Below, piece after piece: positions 7,729 through 16,526 of a stretch of DNA of 57,257 nt. This DNA is from Bacteroidales bacterium (GTDB taxonomy: Bacteria; Bacteroidota; Bacteroidia; Bacteroidales; Marinilabiliaceae), in the NCBI GenBank assembly GCA_024401335.1, contig JAKSLH010000019.1:1-57257 (forward strand), written 5' to 3'. Position 1 is the stretch's first letter. The number at the start of each line of letters is the position of its first letter. The notes below the pieces were generated by a model, which did no database searches, had not been told where the DNA came from, and saw nothing but the letters and a program-made list of their open reading frames with translations. Both the position numbers and the translations under genes were made by a program.

Positions 7729-10650
7729 ATGAATTGCATTAAGTACGTTTCTACCCTATCGTTGGCACTATGCCTTACATCATGCTACGATCATGTTCGC
7801 TGTTATTACGACCAAAACTCCTACGAGTCGTCTATCAATGATAGTGAGCAGGGATCTATGACACCAATATCGCTGTCTGGCACATATTCCCAAGCTCCTC
7901 TACAAGAGATACCCATATCGGCAGATCTCTCTTATGGTGTTCTCGACAATGGATTAACATATTACGTACACAAGATAAACGAACATGCCGAAACGCACTA
8001 CGATGGCCTTGTTGACATCTCGCTAGTTGTCAAGGCCGGTTCTCTCGTTGAAGAAGACAACAAACAGGGACTTGCTCACTTTGTAGAACATGTTGTCTTT
8101 GACGGGTCTAAGAATTATCCAGGTTATTCGGCCACCGAGAAGATGCGCCGCGCAGGTGTCGCTTTCGGCAATGACATGAATGGACATACTTATTTAAACG
8201 CTACTGTCTATGAACTATATCGTGTTCCCATCTCAGACAACTCACACATCATTGACACTTGTCTTCATATCATCCGCGACTGGGCTTCAGAATGTACATT
8301 GGCCGACAGTTCGGTTGAGAGAGAACGTTCTATAGTTCTCGAGGAACTTCGCGCTGTAGAAGCAGGATCATACATCAATCGCAGTCGCAACATCTGGGCT
8401 GGCACACGCTATGCAGATAGAATGCCATGGGGCACTTTCGAGTCTGTCTCCAAAATCACTGGCGACGATATACGCCGTTTCTACAAGAAGTGGTACCAAC
8501 CACAGAACATGGCTCTTGTCATTTATGGCGACATAGACACAAACCGAGTGATTGACTTGATAAAGTCAGAATTCTCTTCACTAGAACGTGGAGACACAGA
8601 AATACCGAGCTTTGCCTTCAATATGGAGAATCACAAGCAGCCACGCGCATTCGTGATAAACGACAATACTATGTCATCGGCCGACTTGCTTTTCACATTC
8701 TCAATAAGCGATGACAATCTATGCCTCAAGCGAAACACCCTTGCGTGGTACGTTGACACACAATCAAGGTCACGACTTACAGAGCTGATATATAAACGAC
8801 TTGAACGTATTCGCAATGAATATTCTCTCTTCAACATCATCAAGGAACAATATGACAATAACGTAAGAGAAGACTATCCTTTTACTATTCATCTCACCGC
8901 TAACCCACAGGACTGGCCGTTGGTTGTCGAGCTCGTTTCACGCGAACTGGAGAAGATGCGTAAATACGGTTTCACCCAGAAGGAGGCTCGCGACTGCCAA
9001 TTTCCTCTCGAATCTAACGACAGCCTTTCTGACTCCATTAATTTTCCTCCGACCGACGAATACAATATTCCAACAGTGTTTGGCAGCAGCTTCATTGTCA
9101 ATCACTTCGTCATGGGCGATTACTATATTGACGGCTCAACACAAAATGCACTACTAAACCATTGCAATCGCATCACGGCCAGCTATGCACAAGCTCATCT
9201 ACAACATATCACAACCGACGACCGACTAACCATCTCTGTCACTCTACCCGACGATTCCACCCAAGCGTCAAGCCAAGATATCCTCAACGCCTATAATCGT
9301 GGCCGCAACGGAGATATCGAAAGCGAGAAATATCTATATGCTGAGGGTGCCAACTATAAGAAGATTGCTCACGAACTCGTGGTTGACAAGCCATTAGCAT
9401 CTGTTGTCGAGCACGACCATGACTCATTCCGCAACGTCACAACACTGAAATTAAGCAATGGAGTAGAGGCTACTATATATTATGACTCGGTTATGGATTT
9501 CGTCGTTGAAGGTGTCAGATATGGAACTATGACAAACTACACTGACCTTGAGGCTAAGAAAATCAAGATGCTCCCTAATATAGTCCAAGACCCATTTCTA
9601 GGCTACAATGGTGGCTACGACGAATACTCTACAGTCAACTTTGAAGACGAATATGACACATACAAGAGCCGTAGCTATAATATATGCGCCGAGGATCTTC
9701 TGAAGATGGCGGTATTTCGCCTTATGAATACCGAAATCGACTCTGCACGTTTCGTAAATTACAAGAGACAGCTACGTAGCCAACAACCGATATCTAAATC
9801 GTATGCGGCTCATGTTGAAGAATTATGGTACAACACCATCTATTCCGATGAGTATGCTGCTCGTACGGCTCAACTGACACCTGATGAGATTGACAACATT
9901 ACCCTTGACGAGATGAGGAAGCTTTCTAATGATTACAGGTCAAGCTTCAATGGCATGCACTTTGCCATCAGATCAAGCTATGATGTTGATTATACCGATT
10001 CCCTCGTCATCAGATATCTTGGAATGTTGCCATCAAAGTCTCAGCCTATCGCCCCACGCGACATACCAGCAATGCATTTCCGCGACTCTTCATCAAGAGC
10101 TTGCTACACATATAAGAGCGATTTGCCTTCGGCTAAAATTGTTTTAGGATATGCGCAATCTAAGAATTACGAGTATACTACTGAGCAACATGTGACGATG
10201 GACGCACTAGGCCACATCATGAACGTACTTCTCTTCAACAATATTCGTCTGACCATGGGCAATATCTACTCCTTCAATGTATTCTATGACCACAAGTTCA
10301 TGTCGGGTGACAAACTATTCTTCTCTGTATTTACCACTTGCGCCCCTTCTGCAACCGACAAAATACTGACCTCGATAGACAATGTCATAAATGACATGGC
10401 CTATGGACAGTCAATAACCCAAGAACTTGTTGACGATTATATCAGCAATCGAATGAAAAACTACTACGAATACCCTCGTGATTGGGAAAAGGTTGACTAC
10501 CTTACCCAAACCTACCAACATAATGGCAAGGCTGTTCACTCGTCCAACAAGAAAGCCATCAAGAGACTCACACCCGACAAGATTCGTAATTTCCTCAGAC
10601 TTATGCTCACCGAAGGACATAAGCAGGAACTCATAATAAAAGGAGAATAG
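7729..10650 (+). CDS. M16-family zinc metallopeptidase lipoprotein (PqqL-like)
   Basis: 973 residues with a lipobox (LTSC, Cys19), so probably anchored in an envelope membrane. The inverted zinc motif HFVEH is at residues 117-121, with the third ligand in SIVLEEL (E205 or E206). A middle M16C-type domain and a second, inactive M16 half follow, giving the usual single-chain layout of the PqqL/insulysin group. These enzymes degrade peptides in a closed chamber. Compared with many Bacteroidetes homologues the length is normal. There is no obvious operon partner; it follows tcdA by about 170 bases. Confidence 0.88.
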   Translation: MNCIKYVSTLSLALCLTSCYDHVRCYYDQNSYESSINDSEQGSMTPISLSGTYSQAPLQEIPISADLSYGVLDNGLTYYVHKINEHAETHYDGLVDISLVVKAGSLVEEDNKQGLAHFVEHVVFDGSKNYPGYSATEKMRRAGVAFGNDMNGHTYLNATVYELYRVPISDNSHIIDTCLHIIRDWASECTLADSSVERERSIVLEELRAVEAGSYINRSRNIWAGTRYADRMPWGTFESVSKITGDDIRRFYKKWYQPQNMALVIYGDIDTNRVIDLIKSEFSSLERGDTEIPSFAFNMENHKQPRAFVINDNTMSSADLLFTFSISDDNLCLKRNTLAWYVDTQSRSRLTELIYKRLERIRNEYSLFNIIKEQYDNNVREDYPFTIHLTANPQDWPLVVELVSRELEKMRKYGFTQKEARDCQFPLESNDSLSDSINFPPTDEYNIPTVFGSSFIVNHFVMGDYYIDGSTQNALLNHCNRITASYAQAHLQHITTDDRLTISVTLPDDSTQASSQDILNAYNRGRNGDIESEKYLYAEGANYKKIAHELVVDKPLASVVEHDHDSFRNVTTLKLSNGVEATIYYDSVMDFVVEGVRYGTMTNYTDLEAKKIKMLPNIVQDPFLGYNGGYDEYSTVNFEDEYDTYKSRSYNICAEDLLKMAVFRLMNTEIDSARFVNYKRQLRSQQPISKSYAAHVEELWYNTIYSDEYAARTAQLTPDEIDNITLDEMRKLSNDYRSSFNGMHFAIRSSYDVDYTDSLVIRYLGMLPSKSQPIAPRDIPAMHFRDSSSRACYTYKSDLPSAKIVLGYAQSKNYEYTTEQHVTMDALGHIMNVLLFNNIRLTMGNIYSFNVFYDHKFMSGDKLFFSVFTTCAPSATDKILTSIDNVINDMAYGQSITQELVDDYISNRMKNYYEYPRDWEKVDYLTQTYQHNGKAVHSSNKKAIKRLTPDKIRNFLRLMLTEGHKQELIIKGE

Positions 10651-10687
10651 CTATTCTCTATTTACAGGACTTCTCCTTGTGAGCGGC

Positions 10688-10774
10688 TCAAACGACCTTT
10701 TTCTGCAAAAAGAGCAGTTCAGCGAGATCGTCGGCAGTAGCAAGCTCGATGGTATAAGTTATATTGTGTTTCAT
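10688..10774 (-). pseudogene. GNAT acetyltransferase N-terminal remnant
   Basis: A 28-codon frame from the ATG at 10772-10774 reads like the first strand and helix of a GNAT protein (TYTIELATADDLAELLFLQKK) and then hits TGA. It begins 8 bases downstream of the intact GNAT gene on the same strand. The rest of the domain is gone, cut off at the convergent M16 gene. I infer a second, tandem acetyltransferase that was largely deleted. Confidence 0.45.
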
Positions 10775-10782
10775 AGTTTTCT

Positions 10783-11301
10783 TCAGATTAATTCTAGTTT
10801 ATATATCTTCACCATATCCTTGTCACCTCCAAGCAACTGGCTACATCTATTGACGAGACCTGTGTCAACAAAGCCACATTTCTGCATTACCCTACCCGAT
10901 GCCGGATTACCAATAAAATGATCGGCCCATATATTGTCATAGTGCTTGACATTGAGACAGTAGTCTATCATAAGGTTTAGAGCCTCAGTACATATTCCCT
11001 GATTCCAATAAAGCTTTGCCACCCAATAGCCTACTTCGCAATCGTTGTCACCAATCGCTATGTTGCTGGTTGTCTTGATGAAATAACCCATGGCACCAAT
11101 AGGTTCACCAGTCTCCTTGAGAACGATAGCCCACGTCTCGGGATTATTAAAGACTGTGCGAATAATATGAAGACTCTCCTCAACGCTCTTGTGAGGAGGC
11201 CATCCGGCACGTGGACCCACATCAGGGTCAGAAGCATATCTGAATAGAGCCGGAGCATCTTCTTCACGCCATCGACGAAGAAGTATTCGTTCTGTCTGCA
11301 T
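10783..11301 (-). CDS. GNAT-family N-acetyltransferase (RimJ/RimL-like)
   Basis: 172 residues starting MQTERILLRRWREEDAPALF, the typical first strand and helix of the RimJ/RimL group that acetylates protein N-termini or small amines with acetyl-CoA. Motif C/D (WAIVLKETGEPIGAMGY) and a variant acetyl-CoA loop (LYWNQGICTEALNLMIDYC, about residues 100-118) are visible, as is the conserved IWADHFIGNPASGRVMQKCGF. The gene is 20 bases downstream of the truncated DUF5131 gene, apparently in one leftward unit with the acyltransferase. The substrate cannot be told. Confidence 0.85.
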   Translation of the reverse strand: MQTERILLRRWREEDAPALFRYASDPDVGPRAGWPPHKSVEESLHIIRTVFNNPETWAIVLKETGEPIGAMGYFIKTTSNIAIGDNDCEVGYWVAKLYWNQGICTEALNLMIDYCLNVKHYDNIWADHFIGNPASGRVMQKCGFVDTGLVNRCSQLLGGDKDMVKIYKLELI

Positions 11302-11321
11302 CTATTTAGTTATTTTATACA

Positions 11322-11558
11322 TTAGTCGTGGTAGTCATCTGGCTTCCACTCAAACTTTATTGTCTGCGGAACGAAGAACCGTCCTATTTTATAATCAATC
11401 AGTCCGAAATTGGCGGTCTTGCGGCAAAGGCTACTCGATGTCTCGCTACCATACATCTCATCCTGGCAATATACATAGCAATACTTACATCCTTGACTGA
11501 TTTTAGTACAGCCATGCCAAGGATTCCAATCTGCATATATCTCCCACGACTCCGCCAT
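11322..11558 (-). pseudogene. Truncated DUF5131-family gene (78 codons)
   Basis: The N-terminal part WNPWHGCTKISQGCKYCYVY, with three cysteines, is characteristic of DUF5131 (phage Gp37/Gp68-like) proteins, which are normally over 200 residues. Here the frame closes after 78 residues and the last 20 (VPQTIKFEWKPDDYHD) do not look like the family. It starts 7 bases after the acyltransferase stop and reads in the same direction, so the cluster has kept its layout. It is most simply a deletion remnant; a working mini-protein is possible but not supported. Confidence 0.6.
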
Positions 11559-11565
11559 ATATCTC

Positions 11566-12588
11566 CTATAACACTTTCTTTACTCCAGGTATGAGTCTCA
11601 ACACCCAAGTGAGAAGGTATGAAAGAACTGTAGAGACAACACCTATAAACATGAACTTGCCGAAGGCTCCCATCCACACTCCGTCGAAGGTAAACTGAAT
11701 GCCCAGCATCAGAAGCAGATGCACTACATAGGCGCCATAGGAATGGGCGGCACACCACTGCAAGAAGGTTGAAGTAGTGTTGAGATAACGCCTGAATAGC
11801 CACATGAGTCCGAAACTCAAAAAGACACATAGCAAAGACTCATATATGCCATACCACTTCCATACGAAGTCGGTCCACCATCCGCTATCCATCACATATA
11901 TGCCAATAGCCAGCATGACGCCAACAGTCAACGACAACGCACCTACTTTATCGGTCAACTTTTGCAACCAGTCGAATCGTCGTGCCAGCAAACCTATCAC
12001 AAACATCATCACATATTGAAGATAATGAGCAGGCTCCAATGGCAAAGGAATAATGCCTAATGGCCATATCCAATGGTCTTGAGGACTGACCTGACGAATG
12101 AAATAACTGCCCACACCCATCACGAGTCCCACTATAGCCATGCCTATTATTGTCGGTTTCGAATCACATTCACCCGTAATAGGTTTGCAGAAACATCGTA
12201 TCAGAGCATAGACCAGACAAAATACTAGCAAACTCTCGACAAACCACATGTGAGCGAATTCTAGTGTGCCACTTATAACCGAAATGATGCCGCCCATGAC
12301 AAGGAACGGTATACTGAGCCTTATAAGTTTCTTCTTGACAAAGGTCCTTCCTCCCTGCTTGTCATAACTCGTTGGCACAAAATAGCCCGATATAAGGAAA
12401 TACAGCCCCATAAAGAACGCTGCATTTACCGAGAAGAAATGCCATATCCAAGGCATGAACTCTTCAGCATTAGTAGGCTTATACATCCATCCACCACCAT
12501 ATCCATACGCCTGTCCGGCATGATGGAATATCACCAGAACGGTAAGGAACACCTTGAGGTTGTCCAAATAGAAGCTTCTGTTATTCAT
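11566..12588 (-). CDS. Acyltransferase 3 family membrane protein
   Basis: 340 residues with about ten hydrophobic segments. The N-terminus NNRSFYLDNLKVFLTVLVIFHHAGQ contains the conserved Asp and His pair (D9, H22/H23) of acyltransferase-3 enzymes, which move acetyl or other acyl groups across the membrane onto glycans. AFFMGLYFLISGYFVP is the conserved second-helix motif. It leads a leftward group with the DUF5131 remnant and a GNAT. The acceptor is unknown; cell-surface polysaccharide is the usual one. Confidence 0.85.
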   Translation of the reverse strand: MNNRSFYLDNLKVFLTVLVIFHHAGQAYGYGGGWMYKPTNAEEFMPWIWHFFSVNAAFFMGLYFLISGYFVPTSYDKQGGRTFVKKKLIRLSIPFLVMGGIISVISGTLEFAHMWFVESLLVFCLVYALIRCFCKPITGECDSKPTIIGMAIVGLVMGVGSYFIRQVSPQDHWIWPLGIIPLPLEPAHYLQYVMMFVIGLLARRFDWLQKLTDKVGALSLTVGVMLAIGIYVMDSGWWTDFVWKWYGIYESLLCVFLSFGLMWLFRRYLNTTSTFLQWCAAHSYGAYVVHLLLMLGIQFTFDGVWMGAFGKFMFIGVVSTVLSYLLTWVLRLIPGVKKVL

Positions 12589-12822
12589 ATAATTAGTTTT
12601 TGGTTATCAAATCTTTAACCCACGAAAGGATAATAGGAGCATCGTCGGAAGAAAAACATCTTAGTTTCATAACTCATAACAATCAATTCGATTATAAAGA
12701 TACCACATAAAAAAAATACAAAAGACTGTTTTTCCTAAATAAGTAGAAAAACGATCAATATTGTCCAAAAACAAGACATAAAATTGTCCTAAAATGACAT
12801 TTGGTACCATAAACAGCGCCTT

Positions 12823-12871
12823 TTTTGAACAAATGAAAAACATTATGAACAAAAGTAAAAACTTTATGAAC
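12823..12871 (+). repeat. Helically phased direct repeats upstream of the GH3 gene
   Basis: AAAAACATTATGAAC (12836-12850) and AAAAACTTTATGAAC (12857-12871) are 15-base copies with one mismatch, 21 bases apart. A partial third copy, TTTTTTGAAC, ends at 12830, about 20 bases earlier. Spacing of two DNA turns, some 35 bases ahead of a promoter box, suggests a binding site for a transcription regulator. Confidence 0.45.
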
Positions 12872-12903
12872 ATACACGAAACGTCAAAAATGCCTCCACC
12901 ATC

Positions 12904-12911
12904 TAATTTTG
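12904..12911 (+). promoter_or_regulatory. TAnnTTTG box for the GH3 gene
   Basis: TAATTTTG lies 30 bases before the GH3 ATG. No good TTTG is seen at the -33 spacing, which fits a promoter that needs an activator bound at the repeats just upstream. Confidence 0.45.
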
Positions 12912-12940
12912 CAACCGTTAGAACAATCAAATTTCGTCAA

Positions 12941-15292
12941 ATGAAAAATACAATCAAAGCATTGGGATTAGCAGGTATGATGATGGCAACATCATTGGCT
13001 TATGCACAACCACAATTGAACAAGGAGAATATCGACGAGGTAATAAAGGCCATGACTACCGAAGAAAAGGTTGACATGATCATTGGTTGCGGAATGTCGA
13101 TGAGCGGAACAGACAAGTTCCCTGGTACTGCTGGTCGCACACGCGACATCCCACGTCTGGGCATTAAATCCATATATATGGCCGACGGTCCTCATGGTGT
13201 CAGAATGGCTATCAACCGTGAATGGGACAGCAACTTCTACTATTGCACAGAATTTCCTTCGAGCATGACAGTTGCAGCTTCTTTCGACCCTGCTCTTGCG
13301 TTTGAAGTAGGCAAAGCTATCGGTCAGGAAGTTAAGGACTACGGACTCGACGTTATATTGGCACCTGGTGTCAACCTCTTCCGTAATGCGTTGTGCGGAC
13401 GTAACCACGAATACTATTGCGAAGATCCTGTTCTTGCAGGAAAACTTGCGGCATCATATATTAATGGTGTACAGAGCGAAGGTTCTGGCGCATGTATCAA
13501 ACACTTTGCTGTCAATGGTCAGGAGACAAACCGTAACAATATGGACAGCCGTGTCAACCAACGTCCACTGCGTGAGCTCTATCTCAAGAATTTCGAGATT
13601 GCTATTAAGGAATCACAGCCATGGAGCGTGATGACTGCTTATAATAAAGCTAACGGCAAATACACTTGCGAAGACTATGATCTTACAGAAACTATCCTTC
13701 GTGACGAATGGGGATTCAAGGGCATGGTGATGAGCGACTGGAATGCTGGTAAGGACGCTGTAGCCTCTATGAAGGCTGGCAACGACATGCTTCAGCCTGG
13801 TCAGCCTCGTCAGCGTCAGGCTATCCTCGACGCTATTGCCGATGGCTCTTTGAGCATTGACATCATCGACCGCAACGTGCATCGCATTCTTGAATTTGTT
13901 GTAAAGGGACATAGCTTCAACGGCTACGAATACCCTAACGAAACAGATCTCAAGGCACACGCTAAGATTGTTCGCACAAGAGGTGCAGAAGGTATGGTAC
14001 TTCTTAAGAATAACGACAATATACTTCCACTTGCTGTCAAGAATGTTGCGCTCTACGGTTGTACTTCGTATGACATCGTTTCGGGTGGCATGGGCTTCGG
14101 CGGCACAGGCAAGGGCTACTATTGCGTGTCTCTTGTTGAAGGTATGCGCAACGCTGGCTACACTCTCGACCAGTCGCTTATCGACCTCTACAAGAAGCAT
14201 ATCGCTGCAGAAGACAAGCGTCTCTACCCTAACGGACTGCCTCCATTCTCGCTCACTGCACTCAAGAGAGCAGAGGAGCCTGTACACGAAGCGGCCGACC
14301 TTGCAAAGCAGGTTGAAGCTAATGAAGTGGCTATCATCACACTCGCAAGAACAAGCGGCGAAGGCGCTGACCGTCGCATTGAGGACTTCAACCTCCGCGA
14401 CTCTGAACGTGCCCTCATCAAGCAGATCAGCGAAGCATATCACTCAGCAGGCAAGAAAGTTGTCGTATTGCTCAACATCTGCGGAGCTATGGAAACTGCA
14501 TCGTGGAAAGATATGGTTGACGGCATTGTCTGCACATTCCAGCCTGGCGAGCAGGTCGGCAACAGCATAGCAGATGTCATCTCGGGTAAAGTTAACCCAT
14601 CAGGTAAACTTCCTATGACATTCCAGATGGCATACGGCGATGCACCAGCCGACAAGAACTTCCCATTCGACTATGAGTTTAAGATGCCTGACTTCGCAAT
14701 GGGCACTGGCATGAATATCCAGAAGAAGAAGGTTGAAGAGAAGCCAAAGGAACTTGTTCGCAATGTTGATTACACTCTCCTCGAAGAGGGCATATATATC
14801 GGTTACAGATATTTCGACACTTTCAAGAAAGAGGTGAGCTTCCCATTCGGATTCGGTCTCTCTTATACTACATTCAACTACGAACTTGTTTCATCTGCTA
14901 TCAACGGTGACAAGTGCGAGATGAAGGTTAAGGTCACCAACACTGGCAAGGTCGCTGGTCGTGAGAGTGTTCAGCTCTACGTACACGCTCCTAAGGGTAA
15001 GCTCGACAAGCCTTCTAAGGAACTTAAGGCTTTTGCTAAGACTGCTCTCATAGAGCCTGGTCAGAGCGAAGTTGTAACCCTCACATGGAACACAATGGAC
15101 ATGGCTTCATTCAACGAGAAGCTCTCTGCATGGCAGCTCGACAAGGGCGAATATGAGTTCCTCGCTGCATCGTCATCGGTCGATGTCAAGTGCGTAGCAA
15201 AGCAGAAGGTTGCTAAACAGCAGATAGAGAAGGTACACAACGCTATGGCTCCACAACAGCCTGTAGCAACTCATCCAATGGTAAAAAGATAA
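12941..15292 (+). CDS. Secreted glycoside hydrolase family 3 beta-glucosidase
   Basis: 783 residues from the ATG at 12941, which begins a signal peptide (MKNTIKALGLAGMMMATSLA, cleavage after AYAQ). The GH3 N-terminal barrel shows IYMADGPHGVRM, the KHFAVNGQE loop and the catalytic nucleophile Asp in GMVMSDWNAG. The second alpha/beta domain contains AEGMVLLKNNDNILPL, and an Fn3-like C-terminal domain follows (GRESVQLYVHAPKGKLDKP). These enzymes release glucose or xylose from the non-reducing end of beta-glucosides in the periplasm. The esterase gene follows after 6 bases, so the two are one operon. The frame seen 49 codons further upstream is not used. Confidence 0.92.
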   Translation: MKNTIKALGLAGMMMATSLAYAQPQLNKENIDEVIKAMTTEEKVDMIIGCGMSMSGTDKFPGTAGRTRDIPRLGIKSIYMADGPHGVRMAINREWDSNFYYCTEFPSSMTVAASFDPALAFEVGKAIGQEVKDYGLDVILAPGVNLFRNALCGRNHEYYCEDPVLAGKLAASYINGVQSEGSGACIKHFAVNGQETNRNNMDSRVNQRPLRELYLKNFEIAIKESQPWSVMTAYNKANGKYTCEDYDLTETILRDEWGFKGMVMSDWNAGKDAVASMKAGNDMLQPGQPRQRQAILDAIADGSLSIDIIDRNVHRILEFVVKGHSFNGYEYPNETDLKAHAKIVRTRGAEGMVLLKNNDNILPLAVKNVALYGCTSYDIVSGGMGFGGTGKGYYCVSLVEGMRNAGYTLDQSLIDLYKKHIAAEDKRLYPNGLPPFSLTALKRAEEPVHEAADLAKQVEANEVAIITLARTSGEGADRRIEDFNLRDSERALIKQISEAYHSAGKKVVVLLNICGAMETASWKDMVDGIVCTFQPGEQVGNSIADVISGKVNPSGKLPMTFQMAYGDAPADKNFPFDYEFKMPDFAMGTGMNIQKKKVEEKPKELVRNVDYTLLEEGIYIGYRYFDTFKKEVSFPFGFGLSYTTFNYELVSSAINGDKCEMKVKVTNTGKVAGRESVQLYVHAPKGKLDKPSKELKAFAKTALIEPGQSEVVTLTWNTMDMASFNEKLSAWQLDKGEYEFLAASSSVDVKCVAKQKVAKQQIEKVHNAMAPQQPVATHPMVKR

Positions 15293-15298
15293 TATATC

Positions 15299-16417
15299 AT
15301 GAAAAAAATAATCAACATCATATCAGCCATGACACTCTGCTGTTTCTCAGTTGAGGCATCAGCACAATGGCAACACACACCAACTCCTAACGACACACTT
15401 AAGTCGGTTCAGCGACTCAACGACGGTTCTGTTCTCTTCAGCATCTATGCTCCAAACGCCAAAGATGTGCGTGTAGCGGGCGACTGTGTACCTTGGGTAC
15501 CAGGTGCAGTAGAGACCAACACACTGCCAAATGGAGTGTGGACAATGAAAGTAGCAGGAGTAGCCGATGGTGCTTACAGATATCACTTCGTCGTTGATGG
15601 CATCAACGTATATGACCCTAAGGCAGATGACGCCTCAGAGACATCGGCAATAGCTACGTTAACAACAACAGGCAACGAGTTCTTTGCCCTTAAAGACGTG
15701 CCACACGGTGCAATTAGCGAACGTATATACTTCAGCTCAACGCTTAACACATATCGTCGCATGCATGTATGGACACCAGCTGGATATGAGAAGTCATCTA
15801 AGGCTCTCCCTGTGCTCTATCTCATTCATGGCGGTGGCGACACAGACAACTCATGGCCTGGCGTAGGTTGTGCTGGTCTTATTCTTGACAACCTGATGGC
15901 AGAGGGCAAGATAGAGCCAATGGTTGTTGTTATGCCAAACGGCACAATAGCTACCAAAGACATGATGGGTGAGGTGCCACTCTTTGCTTCAGACATGGTA
16001 AAGAGCATCATCCCATTCATCGAAGCCAACTACAACGTGCTTACCGACAAAGACCACCGTGCAATGGCTGGCTTGTCGATGGGAGGAATGGAGACAATGG
16101 AGACTTGCTTCAACAACGTGGATTTGTTCTCTTACGTATGGGTATTAAGCAGCAGCCTTGCCCCTGGCACAGACCCACATGCAGAGGCTGATCGCCTCGG
16201 ACTCAAGGCTAAAGCAGAACAGATTAACAAGTCTTTCAAGCAGCTCGTTTTCACACAGGGCGGCAAGGAGGACATTGCCTACAACAACTGCAAGAATACT
16301 CTCAAGGTTCTTGATGAAATAGGTATTAAATATGAATTTTCTGAGGCTCCTGGTGGACATACTTGGTTCACATGGAGAAACAACCTTTACGAGTTGGCTC
16401 CTCGACTATTCAGATAA
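15299..16417 (+). CDS. CE1-like esterase with N-terminal E-set (CBM48-like) domain
   Basis: 372 residues with a signal peptide ending at EASAQ. Residues 35-125 form an immunoglobulin-like E-set domain (VLFSIYAPNAKDVRVAGD, YRYHFVVDGI). Residues 140-372 are an alpha/beta hydrolase of the esterase D/feruloyl-esterase type: oxyanion IHGGG (176-180), nucleophile Ser260 in AGLSMGG, acid around E324/D325, and His354 in PGGHTW. Such proteins remove feruloyl or acetyl groups from xylan-type polysaccharides. It shares an operon with the GH3 gene, 6 bases apart, so the pair probably works on one decorated beta-glycan. Confidence 0.87.
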   Translation: MKKIINIISAMTLCCFSVEASAQWQHTPTPNDTLKSVQRLNDGSVLFSIYAPNAKDVRVAGDCVPWVPGAVETNTLPNGVWTMKVAGVADGAYRYHFVVDGINVYDPKADDASETSAIATLTTTGNEFFALKDVPHGAISERIYFSSTLNTYRRMHVWTPAGYEKSSKALPVLYLIHGGGDTDNSWPGVGCAGLILDNLMAEGKIEPMVVVMPNGTIATKDMMGEVPLFASDMVKSIIPFIEANYNVLTDKDHRAMAGLSMGGMETMETCFNNVDLFSYVWVLSSSLAPGTDPHAEADRLGLKAKAEQINKSFKQLVFTQGGKEDIAYNNCKNTLKVLDEIGIKYEFSEAPGGHTWFTWRNNLYELAPRLFR

Positions 16418-16476
16418 GATATAAAAGCCCAATGAAAAGATTGATGAATAAATAATGCGTCTTTAGACATGAAAAT

Positions 16477-16517
16477 CGCCGTATAGATGTGATATCTGTA
16501 CGGCGTTTCTTTTTTTA
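16477..16517 (+). terminator. Intrinsic terminator after the GH3-esterase operon
   Basis: Arms CGCCGTATAGAT (16477-16488) and ATCTGTACGGCG (16494-16505) pair with one mismatch, followed by a run of T. It also sits at the 3' end of the convergent gene and could serve both. Confidence 0.85.
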
Positions 16518-16526
16518 TCTGATTAA

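Larger units (their letters stand above)
12589..12940. other. Divergent intergenic region upstream of the GH3 operon
   Basis: About 350 bases without a supported gene between the leftward acyltransferase and the rightward GH3 gene. It is AT-rich and contains short direct repeats: ATTGTCC at 12760-12766 and 12783-12789, and the phased TTnTGAAC series listed separately. Upstream ATGs in frame with GH3 (12794 and later) would only add low-complexity residues before a clean signal peptide, so the region reads as regulatory DNA. Confidence 0.5.

Noticed and set aside
13613-14443. 276-codon open frame antisense to the GH3 gene
   Set aside because: No recognisable domain and entirely opposite conserved GH3 motifs.
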